Virus record (IMG/VR): IMGVR_UViG_3300024339_000062
Coordinates: 1 to 28,723 of that record
Reading direction: 5' to 3' (one strand)
DNA: 28,723 nt
Source of the DNA: a virus
The position numbers and the translations under genes are program-made. Under the pieces are notes generated by a model. That model saw only the letters and a program-made list of their open reading frames with translations. It ran no database searches and had not been told where the DNA came from. Shown in pieces: positions 21,358-28,723 of the stretch; within the stretch, counting starts at the first letter, position 1, and every line of letters begins with the position of its first letter.

Positions 21358-24215
21358 TGGCAATTAATTTTACAATATCAGCAGCAGGGACAAATATCGT
21401 TAATCAAGCTGATATCTCTGGAGATCTAAGTAAAACATTAAGCATAACTAATTTCACTGACGATCTGCTAGCAAACATAGATGATTATACTTTTGAATGG
21501 TACTTTATAGATAAACCACAAAGTTCTGCATGTTCTTTTGATACAACAATAACACCTAATAACAAAACAATTAAAATTGATTCAATTGATACGTGGGGAA
21601 CATATAGAGTTTTCTGTATTGCAAAAGAAACTGCTAATGTTGCAAATATAACAAATAATAATCCACTTAGAGCAGAAGAATCTTCTTTTATTAATATCAT
21701 TGTTAGAAGTACTAATAATTTATTAGAAAAACCAGCTAGTTTTCAAAGAAGTTGGAAAAATCAGTACGATAATTTAGTTGAAGTTGTAGACAATACAACA
21801 AAAACAATTAATAACTTAAAGGTTTCTAATTCAACAACTTTTACATTGCCTACTGCTGACGGTATTAATGGCCAGGTATTAACAACAGATGGTTCTGGTT
21901 TACTTTCGTTTTCTACTTTGGATATTTCAAATATGGAAACTAATCTTTCCATAAATAGTTTATCTGACGTAATTTCAGCTAACCCACAAGATGGTTATGC
22001 TTTGGTCTGGAACACAGACCACTGGGAGCCTGGAGAAATTCAAGGCAGTAATATAGATGGTTTAAGCTCTATAACTGAAAATCTAACTAAAAACTTAATA
22101 GTTGAAGACGGTTATTCAATAATACCTGAAACTGGCGTGAATATAGCACAAATTACAAATGATATTGGATCTTTAGCAGCACCTTTTAATACTATTTATA
22201 CCAAAGAAATAGATTGCAGCTCAGGCTTTATATTAAATGAAGTAATATATTCAGGATTTGATGGTGCAACAAATACATTTTTAAAAACAAATGGTGCTGG
22301 AGTAACTTCATTTTCTGCAATAACACTTGCAAACATTTCGGATATTCCATTAGAGTTGAGCGGCAATAATATTCTTCAACCTAAGTTAGATTCAACTTTA
22401 AACTTAGGTGCATCAAATAAAAAGTTTTCTAATTTTTATTCAGATACAATCCTTTGTAATAATATAGGTCCAGTTAGCGGAGGAGACAACGCACTACCAA
22501 TTGAAATAGGCTCAAATATACATGTAAATCCGTTCAATGTAAGTAAACGTGCATTAGAAATACAAATTGATTATGCATCTGTTACGCAAAATTTTGATAA
22601 TTTTAATAATGATATATTTGCTATAACTACATATGATATAGATTCAGATCCTGTTACATATGATGATGCGACAAAGCCTTATCATTTATTTGTAGACAAA
22701 GATGGAATTTTTAATATTGGAAACAAGAACGCTGTACAACCATCAAATTATTCATTTCCTTTAACAAGAGGCGAGCCCGGTCAAGTATTAACTTTAGGTG
22801 GTTTAGGACAGCCTAACTCAAATGATATTGGCAAATTATTATGGTCAATGCCTTTTAACTCTGTAAGCGCAGTTGCTGCTAATGGTGGTGGTAGTCTTTC
22901 ATACACAAACGATACTGGTGTACTTCAATATACTCCACCCGATCTTTCAAATTTTATTGATTTGACCAGTTTAAGTGTTAATCAAGTTGCTGCTTCTGGA
23001 AACGGAACACTTGCGTATAATAACACAAATGGAGTTTTAACATATACGCCACCTGATTTGAGCAATCTTGGCGGCGGAGGTGCAGGAGGATTTAATAACT
23101 GGACAGAAAATGGAAATGGCCATATTATTCCAAATACAAATGAAGCTTATGATATAGGTGAAGCTGAATATAAAGTAAGACATTTATTTTTGAGTGACAA
23201 TAGTCTTCATGTGGGTGATTCATCGATCAGTCTATCCACAAACAATGCAGTTGATACTAGTAATTCGCAAAAATCAATTTATTTTAAGTCAGCATCGTCT
23301 ATTAAGTTAGATAATTATAAGTTTTTAGACCAGAATACTTCACCTTCAAATATATTAGGAGGAAATACATATAGAATTAGTGCTACAGGAAATGTTGATT
23401 TTAAACTTGTTGGTGCAACTTACAATGAAGTTGGGCATATATTTGAAGCTTCAACAGACGGCGCTGTAGCTGGTTTGCAAGATGATGGTGTTTCTTTTGT
23501 TCGTGAAAGTGAAGATTATAATCCTGCAAGTTTGTTTTTTGAAACAAAAATGGACATGATGTCAGATCCTCCACAAAATGTATCAAAACTTATGTATAGT
23601 CTTAGCGATGGTGGCGGTCAAAGTTATGAAATCTTAGCACTTCCTAATCCGCCAATGATCATTCCTGACGATACAACCTTAATAACATACGATGGCAGCG
23701 GAAATTATGGATCAACGTTTGCTAGTGCTTTAGCGTTTCCAAAAACTATTCATTTGACCGGCGGAGTAATAACTCGACTTTATGACTATCCTACAAACCC
23801 AGCTTCTAATACTCTTGAGTCGAGTAAAGGACCGAATCATTTTCTTTTTAAGTTTAGAAACAATTCAGGAAAAAGCATGTTAATAAAAAAAGTTACTTTG
23901 TTTTGTAGTCATATGATGAGTAATGAAATCAAATGGTCATTAGCAACGTGTACAGATGCAGAAATAGTTAGTAATGTTGCCCATAAATTTGGTAATATGC
24001 TCAATCAAACAATGAGCATAGCTAATTATAAAACGCAGCAAGAAGCTAATGCTGATGGCACTTTGCCGGGAGGCACAGGAGTATCAACTTACGTAGAAAA
24101 TAATTTTACTACAGTTGCTGATGGTCAATGGTTAGTAGTTTTAGCGATACATTTTGATGATGGTCCAGATGGAGATTCTAATTCTGGTTTTACACTTTCA
24201 GTAACATATACATAA
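21357..24215 (+). CDS. Tail fibre / receptor-binding-type structural protein
   Basis: A 952-residue, Asn/Thr/Ser/Gly-rich, beta-dominated protein. The N-terminal 120 or so residues look like an immunoglobulin-type domain (SLTITNF-like strands, DYTFEWYFID, GTYRVFCIAKE). A trimer-fibre shaft follows, with repeated phage-fibre motifs: LPTADGINGQVLTTDGSG, LTRGEPGQVLTLGG, and two copies of a YTPPDLSN repeat (GVLQYTPPDLSNF and GVLTYTPPDLSNL). The last 180 or so residues form a separate beta domain (KTIHLTGGVITRLYDY to the end) that may bind the host. No chaperone or autoprotease motif was seen. The start overlaps the upstream stop. Confidence 0.75.
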   Translation: MAINFTISAAGTNIVNQADISGDLSKTLSITNFTDDLLANIDDYTFEWYFIDKPQSSACSFDTTITPNNKTIKIDSIDTWGTYRVFCIAKETANVANITNNNPLRAEESSFINIIVRSTNNLLEKPASFQRSWKNQYDNLVEVVDNTTKTINNLKVSNSTTFTLPTADGINGQVLTTDGSGLLSFSTLDISNMETNLSINSLSDVISANPQDGYALVWNTDHWEPGEIQGSNIDGLSSITENLTKNLIVEDGYSIIPETGVNIAQITNDIGSLAAPFNTIYTKEIDCSSGFILNEVIYSGFDGATNTFLKTNGAGVTSFSAITLANISDIPLELSGNNILQPKLDSTLNLGASNKKFSNFYSDTILCNNIGPVSGGDNALPIEIGSNIHVNPFNVSKRALEIQIDYASVTQNFDNFNNDIFAITTYDIDSDPVTYDDATKPYHLFVDKDGIFNIGNKNAVQPSNYSFPLTRGEPGQVLTLGGLGQPNSNDIGKLLWSMPFNSVSAVAANGGGSLSYTNDTGVLQYTPPDLSNFIDLTSLSVNQVAASGNGTLAYNNTNGVLTYTPPDLSNLGGGGAGGFNNWTENGNGHIIPNTNEAYDIGEAEYKVRHLFLSDNSLHVGDSSISLSTNNAVDTSNSQKSIYFKSASSIKLDNYKFLDQNTSPSNILGGNTYRISATGNVDFKLVGATYNEVGHIFEASTDGAVAGLQDDGVSFVRESEDYNPASLFFETKMDMMSDPPQNVSKLMYSLSDGGGQSYEILALPNPPMIIPDDTTLITYDGSGNYGSTFASALAFPKTIHLTGGVITRLYDYPTNPASNTLESSKGPNHFLFKFRNNSGKSMLIKKVTLFCSHMMSNEIKWSLATCTDAEIVSNVAHKFGNMLNQTMSIANYKTQQEANADGTLPGGTGVSTYVENNFTTVADGQWLVVLAIHFDDGPDGDSNSGFTLSVTYT

Positions 24216-24231
24216 TTAAAAAGAGATAATA

Positions 24232-25185
24232 ATGTTGTACATTATAAAAAATTATATTGATTTAGGATTTGGTAATCCAGAAGTTGATTTTACACTTAGT
24301 TTATTTTCTGATATTGAAAACAAACAAGTTTCTAATCACGGCTTTAGCAGTCAAGAATTGGATTTTAAAAATAATGATTATATTAATCAAAAAGATTTTA
24401 ATTTTGGATCAAAAAATGTAGTTTTAACCAAAAAAGATGTTGAGTATATTTATGATGAAATATCTGAAAACGGAACTGTTATTGTTGAACCGGAAAGTTT
24501 TACAAATATAAAAATAAAAAACAGGTTAATGTTTAGTCCTAATATAAACTATAGTATAAAAAATAATAGTCATAGAATAGACTACAGCATCTGGATTGAA
24601 AAAGTAAATGCTAAAAACTTTAAAATGCATAACTTTAGTAATAAAAAATTAGAAATTAGTTATATTGCAACATCAAGCCTCGTTAAAAAAAATAATTTAG
24701 AAATTAATCAAAATAAAATAAATAGACTTAATGATAAAATTAAAAAATCATTAGAAGACACTGTTACAATTACTCCTCGGTATACAACATCAACATTAGC
24801 TGATGATTCTGTCACAATTTCAGCTTCGCCAGGTGCAGAAGATTTTGATGTAATACAATATGGCATACATAATATTTTTGTATCATACGACATAGCTGGT
24901 GTGTTTGATATTACTACGCCGACAGCAGACTATTTTTCTTTAGAAATACCACAAATTGGATGGGACGCTGATGTTTATGTAGCTGCAACAAATGATATAA
25001 AGGTTTACTCAGTATTTAACCCTAACAATATATCAAGTAGATCATTGTCAACTATCAATATTAATCAAGCTTTTCCTTACGGAACATTACTCATTTCTTT
25101 AAAAACATATTATTTCTGGAAAGAAAATGATAATAACTGGTATTATAGCTTTGTTGGATTTCCTGATAATATAGAATATTCTTAA
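24232..25185 (+). CDS. Unknown virion-associated protein between fibre genes
   Basis: Not recognised. The 317-residue protein lies 16 bases after the 952-residue fibre gene, with AGAGAT before the ATG, and immediately before the long collagen-containing fibre. The N-terminal half is mixed and Asn/Lys-rich. A short helical stretch (LEINQNKINRLNDKIKKSLE, about 157-176) may trimerise. The C-terminal part is beta-rich (TSTLADDSVTISASPGAEDF, then a domain ending YYSFVGFPDN). Layout suggests a short fibre or fibre connector. Confidence 0.65.
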   Translation: MLYIIKNYIDLGFGNPEVDFTLSLFSDIENKQVSNHGFSSQELDFKNNDYINQKDFNFGSKNVVLTKKDVEYIYDEISENGTVIVEPESFTNIKIKNRLMFSPNINYSIKNNSHRIDYSIWIEKVNAKNFKMHNFSNKKLEISYIATSSLVKKNNLEINQNKINRLNDKIKKSLEDTVTITPRYTTSTLADDSVTISASPGAEDFDVIQYGIHNIFVSYDIAGVFDITTPTADYFSLEIPQIGWDADVYVAATNDIKVYSVFNPNNISSRSLSTININQAFPYGTLLISLKTYYFWKENDNNWYYSFVGFPDNIEYS

Positions 25186-25211
25186 TTAAACACACTGATG
25201 ATTTGTATTTG

Positions 25212-25240
25212 TTGACATATTTATAATCGAAAGATAATTA
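25212..25240 (+). promoter_or_regulatory. Possible sigma-70-like promoter before the long fibre gene
   Basis: A TTGACA hexamer (25212-25217) is followed 17 bases later by TAATTA (25235-25240). A TATAAT at 25222-25227 lies too close to pair with it but could serve as a phage late-type box. This is the only sizeable gap (70 bases) in the fibre region. Confidence 0.3.
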
Positions 25241-25255
25241 AAAGTAGGAAATATT

Positions 25256-28200
25256 ATGTCAAGAGACTTTTTAGCATCAAGAGTTAGATCAAGCGCTTTA
25301 ATAGGTAATAATAATGGTCAAGAGCCTTCTTTACTATTATATCCGTCAAGTGAAGCTTCTAATAATACAGGTGCAAGATCAGCGTCATTAGCAAGTTTTT
25401 TAAGCGATTCATCTAACTATCCTGTAAATACCTTTTTATATGTGTTTGGAACACCTACAACTTCACAACAAGCAACAGGAGTTTTGCCTGGAAATAATTC
25501 TACAATTTTTGGTGGTGATGTTGTTTTAAAAGGCACTTTATTTGCTGATTACTTAAGAACAAATAGCGGTGTATTGATTGATTTTGCAGGAATAGCGTAT
25601 ATAACGCCGCAAGGAACAAATTACATTTCAGATCCAAATGGTCCAACTACTGCAGCAGACGCTGACGTTATTCTGGATGCAAAAATAAAAACCAATGTAG
25701 ATAATATAGATTTAAATCTACAAGCTATTAATAATAATTTAGCATTATTAAATACACATGAAGCTGCAATAGGTTTAAACTTAGCCACAGGAGATTTTGT
25801 TGCTAAAGTTAATTCAAACTACTTGGACGCAGCAACATCTATATCAAATGAAATATCTTTATTAGATACACAAATTGGTGCAAATGAAACTAATATATCA
25901 TCTAAAGTGTCTCAAGCTTCTTTTGATACGCTCGAAGAAAAAGTTGATAAAATACAAATAGCGTCAGGATTAGATGTTAACGGTGATTATGTTGTTAATA
26001 ATCCAAGCAATTATATTGGTAATGCAATATCTTTAAATGATGCTGATTTAAAATTAGACACACAAATAAAAGCTAATACAGATACAATCAGTGCTTTTGG
26101 CGTTGGTACTTTTGCCAATTTACAAGGTCAAATAACTCAAAACACTAACGATATAACAGACTTACAGGCTGCTGATATTGTACTGCAAAATAATATTAAT
26201 GCTGAGGTGGGTACAAGACAAACAGCTGACGAAACGCTTCAGGGTAATATAGATGCTGAAGAGCTGAGTAGAATAGATGCAGATGCAGTTCTACAGGGTC
26301 AAATAACTCAAAACGAAGGTGGCATATCTGGTCTAAGAACAGACTTAACAACTGCAGAAGTCAATATAACTGGCTTAAGAACGGATTTAACAACTGCAGA
26401 AGGTTTGATATTAACAAAAACATCACAGACTGAAGTAGATACAATTAAAGAATCTGTTGGATTAGAAGCAGCCGACGGAACATTATCTAACTTTTTAAGT
26501 ACTTTTTTCATTGATAATGAAGATACTGTAAAGTCTGCTATCGAAAGCTTAGACACACAACTTGATTCAACACAAAATAGTCTTGCTGGCGAGATATTGA
26601 ATAGACAAACTGAAGATTTGAGTTTACGTAATTTAATTAATTCCGCAACAAGTAATGTAGGACTGGCTTTAACAGGACTTAGAGGAAATTATTCTTCTAC
26701 AAATTTTATAAACAATACACAAACACATCATACAGCTTTAGGTCAGCTTGATACGACTTTAGACACAGTCTTAACTTCTTTAAATCAAGAAATAACAGCA
26801 CGACAAACTGACGATCAAAGTCTTAGAAATGATCTTAATACAGAAATAACTAATAGAGAAAATGCAGATACAGCACTTCAAGATCAAATAACACTAAACG
26901 ATAATGATATTCAAGGCTTACAAGCAGCTGATATTGTGCTACAAAATAATATCAACACAGAGACTACTACGAGACAAACAGCAATCGAAACGCTTCAGGG
27001 CAATATAGATGCTGAAGAGCAGAGTAGAATAGCTGCAGACATAGTGCTACAGGGTCAAATAACACAGAATTCTGATGATATTGTTGTGATAAGAGGGGAT
27101 GTAACTGCAGCAGAAAGTAACATAACTGATTTAAGAACAGACCTGACATCAGCTGAAGATGATATTTTAACAAAAGCGTCTCAAGCTGAGATCAATGTCA
27201 TAAAAACTTCAGTTGGTTTAAATATTGATGGTTCTTATGACACACACGACGATTCAGAGTTTTTAAACAATGCAACATCTGTTAAAGACGCTTTAAGTAA
27301 GCTAGATACACAGCTTGAAGCTACGCAAAAAGAAGTTGACGATGAAGAAACTTTAAGAGCAAGTCAAATTAGCAGCTTAAATAATGAAATAAATACAATT
27401 GAAAACAGCTTAGGCCTATCAGGTGCTGGTCTTCGTGGAAATTATTCAAATACTAATTTTATTGCTAATACAGATACACACCATATTGCACTTGGTAAAT
27501 TAGATGGTGCTTTGGCATCATTTGATAATGCTGGTCAAGTCGAAAGCTTACAAGCAATAAAACAGTCAGTAGGAACTGATAACGGTGGTGATATTCAAGA
27601 TTATAGCTCAAATAACTTTATTGTTAATGCTGATATACAAAACAACATTACACAAGATTCGCATCATGTAGCTATTGGTAAACTTGATGCTGCGATTGGA
27701 AATCAAAGTATTTTTAGTCTTGTTGATATAAATGATGAAAACAAAGCTGATGGTAAAATTCTGCAATATTCAATCGGAGGCAATGAATTTGTTTATGTTG
27801 ATGCTGCTGCCGGCGCACAAGGTGAACAGGGACCACAAGGTGAACAGGGACCACAAGGTGAACAGGGACCACAAGGCCCACAAGGCCAACAGGGTCCGCA
27901 AGGCGATGCAGGTGTGCAGGGTGTACAGGGTCCAGCAGGCCCTCAAGGTCCAGCAGGACAACAAGGTGATGCAGGTCCGCAAGGTGATGCAGGTCCGCAA
28001 GGCGATGCAGGTCCGCAAGGACCACAAGGCGACGCAGGTCTGCAAGGTGACCAAGGACCACAAGGTGATGCAGGTCTGCAAGGTGATGCAGGCCCACAAG
28101 GCCCACAAGGACCACAAGGCGACGCAGGTCCTCAAGGCGACGCAGGTCCTCAAGGTGACCAAGGTCTTCAAGGTGATGCAGGTCCGCAAGGTGATGCAGG

Positions 28201-28723
28201 TCCGCAAGGTGATGCAGGCCCACAAGGACCACAAGGCGACGCAGGTCTGCAAGGTGACCAAGGTCTTCAAGGCATTCAAGGTGATGCAGGCCCACAAGGA
28301 CCACAAGGTGACCAAGGACCACAAGGCGAACAAGGACCAGCTGGTGCTGCAGGATCAGATGCACCAACAATATCAGGAGTAATCATAAGTGGGTCAACAA
28401 TTACTACGTCATTTAATGGAGCAAATGACGCTGTTACTAATAACGCATTTGCTGTTTCTATTGCTGACCTTGATAATGTAAATATTGACTTGAATACCAT
28501 TGCAGATGGTAAAATTCTTAAGTGGGATGATGACACAAGCAATTTTATAGCTGCTAATGACATAAACGGTGGTGGTGGAGTTGACCTAACTGTCACAGAC
28601 AATACAACTTCAGTTGCACAATCTGCAACTCTGGATGTACAACAACTTGCAACAGTTACAGACTCAGGAAATAATGAAGCAACATTAGTAGGCATAATTG
28701 GAAATGCAGAAGATGCTGATTAT
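25256..28723 (+). CDS. Giant tail fibre with collagen-like segment (partial at the 3' end)
   Basis: The frame is open from ATG 25256 (AGTAGGA upstream) to the window end: 1156 codons without a stop. The N-terminal 130 or so residues are globular ([20 protein letters not shown]). A coiled-coil-rich shaft follows, built of repeats such as [22 protein letters not shown] and LRGNYSxTNFI, including a 252-residue internal duplication. A collagen-like run of about 60 Gly-X-Y triplets (about residues 853-1035, mainly GPQ, GDA and GDQ) leads to a downstream beta region that continues past the window. Collagen-like and coiled-coil segments both trimerise, as expected of a long side tail fibre. The receptor-binding tip is not visible. 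Confidence 0.85.
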   Translation, partial: MSRDFLASRVRSSALIGNNNGQEPSLLLYPSSEASNNTGARSASLASFLSDSSNYPVNTFLYVFGTPTTSQQATGVLPGNNSTIFGGDVVLKGTLFADYLRTNSGVLIDFAGIAYITPQGTNYISDPNGPTTAADADVILDAKIKTNVDNIDLNLQAINNNLALLNTHEAAIGLNLATGDFVAKVNSNYLDAATSISNEISLLDTQIGANETNISSKVSQASFDTLEEKVDKIQIASGLDVNGDYVVNNPSNYIGNAISLNDADLKLDTQIKANTDTISAFGVGTFANLQGQITQNTNDITDLQAADIVLQNNINAEVGTRQTADETLQGNIDAEELSRIDADAVLQGQITQNEGGISGLRTDLTTAEVNITGLRTDLTTAEGLILTKTSQTEVDTIKESVGLEAADGTLSNFLSTFFIDNEDTVKSAIESLDTQLDSTQNSLAGEILNRQTEDLSLRNLINSATSNVGLALTGLRGNYSSTNFINNTQTHHTALGQLDTTLDTVLTSLNQEITARQTDDQSLRNDLNTEITNRENADTALQDQITLNDNDIQGLQAADIVLQNNINTETTTRQTAIETLQGNIDAEEQSRIAADIVLQGQITQNSDDIVVIRGDVTAAESNITDLRTDLTSAEDDILTKASQAEINVIKTSVGLNIDGSYDTHDDSEFLNNATSVKDALSKLDTQLEATQKEVDDEETLRASQISSLNNEINTIENSLGLSGAGLRGNYSNTNFIANTDTHHIALGKLDGALASFDNAGQVESLQAIKQSVGTDNGGDIQDYSSNNFIVNADIQNNITQDSHHVAIGKLDAAIGNQSIFSLVDINDENKADGKILQYSIGGNEFVYVDAAAGAQGEQGPQGEQGPQGEQGPQGPQGQQGPQGDAGVQGVQGPAGPQGPAGQQGDAGPQGDAGPQGDAGPQGPQGDAGLQGDQGPQGDAGLQGDAGPQGPQGPQGDAGPQGDAGPQGDQGLQGDAGPQGDAGPQGDAGPQGPQGDAGLQGDQGLQGIQGDAGPQGPQGDQGPQGEQGPAGAAGSDAPTISGVIISGSTITTSFNGANDAVTNNAFAVSIADLDNVNIDLNTIADGKILKWDDDTSNFIAANDINGGGGVDLTVTDNTTSVAQSATLDVQQLATVTDSGNNEATLVGIIGNAEDADY
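26160..27671 (+). repeat. 756-bp in-frame tandem duplication in the fibre gene
   Basis: Bases near 26160-26314 recur near 26916-27070 with an offset of exactly 756 bp (252 codons); for example [10 protein letters not shown] and VLQGQITQN appear in both. A second block ([14 protein letters not shown] and [14 protein letters not shown]) repeats at a 753-bp offset. The copies have diverged, so the duplication is not recent. A shorter third echo ([11 protein letters not shown]) lies near 27600. Confidence 0.8.
27812..28360 (+). repeat. Collagen-like Gly-X-Y repeat tract
   Basis: About 60 consecutive Gly-X-Y triplets encoded by 9-bp units such as ggtgatgca, ggtccgcaa and ggaccacaa. Opposite-strand and shifted frames stay open through the tract because of the repeat and are not genes. 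Gln and Ala dominate the Y position and Pro the X position, typical of phage and bacterial collagens that fold without hydroxyproline. Confidence 0.95.

Noticed and set aside
27714-28382. Long open frames on both strands overlapping the collagen-like tract
   Set aside because: The repeated 9-bp units keep several frames open. Only the frame from 25256 gives Gly-X-Y triplets and continues from the fibre; the others give low-complexity artefacts (HL/VL/KVM repeats).
28276-28695. Minus-strand frame of 139 codons at the window end
   Set aside because: Antisense to the fibre gene and partly collagen-derived; no independent support.

Overview
The window is a strongly AT-rich, densely packed stretch of a tailed-phage genome, most likely a large T4-superfamily-like myovirus of a Gram-negative (probably marine) bacterium. 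Supporting signs are a PIN-PhoH protein, a DinG/XPD-like helicase, T4-late-promoter-like TATAAA boxes, long tail-fibre genes with a collagen-like segment, a GH24 lysozyme, holin-like membrane proteins and a small predicted lipoprotein. No tRNA, rRNA, CRISPR array or insertion sequence was seen.

Region 1 (1-12085) is the most unusual. It is a run of plus-strand genes, plus one minus-strand lysozyme gene, whose products differ in function but begin with the same kind of short amphipathic peptide. Where complete, the peptide ends in a (L/I)-x-E motif, as in MKITENDLRILIREVL-NE, MSNLLRLYVKNLLSE and MNYDLLKSYIVSSLNE. This is the arrangement of phage T4 capsid-targeting sequences, which bring internal proteins into the prohead and are cut by the prohead protease. 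I therefore read the region as a cassette array of capsid-packaged, probably ejected payloads: a kinase-like protein, a Nudix hydrolase, two HExxH metallopeptidase-like proteins, a membrane-anchored GH24 muramidase, a protein with a conserved phage acyltransferase-like block, and unknowns. Exact 64-bp and 42-bp direct repeats show that the Nudix gene acquired its leader by recent duplication. An orphan leader peptide lies at 254-313.

Region 2 (12080-14739) holds a compact minus-strand operon: a Cys-rich mini-protein, a class III nucleotidyl cyclase with two C-terminal membrane segments, and a two-helix membrane protein with a coiled coil. It is followed by a divergent pair (holin-like protein plus a small unknown) and a coiled-coil protein.

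Region 3 (14807-21018) carries nucleic-acid and protein-handling genes: a DinG-like helicase, a second Nudix hydrolase, a divergent GroEL-apical-domain-like protein without a visible ATPase motif, several small unknowns, an Hc1 histone-like protein, a minus-strand sigma region-4-like mini-protein, and PhoH.

Region 4 (21028-28723) is virion structural: a small unknown, a 952-residue fibre, a 317-residue unknown, and a very long fibre gene that runs off the window end. That last gene has a 756-bp internal duplication and about 60 collagen-type Gly-X-Y triplets.

The best candidates for undescribed biology are the leader-tagged payload array with its visible capture event, the membrane-cyclase operon, and the ATPase-less chaperonin-like protein. 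All functional calls come from reading motifs by eye; no database search was run.
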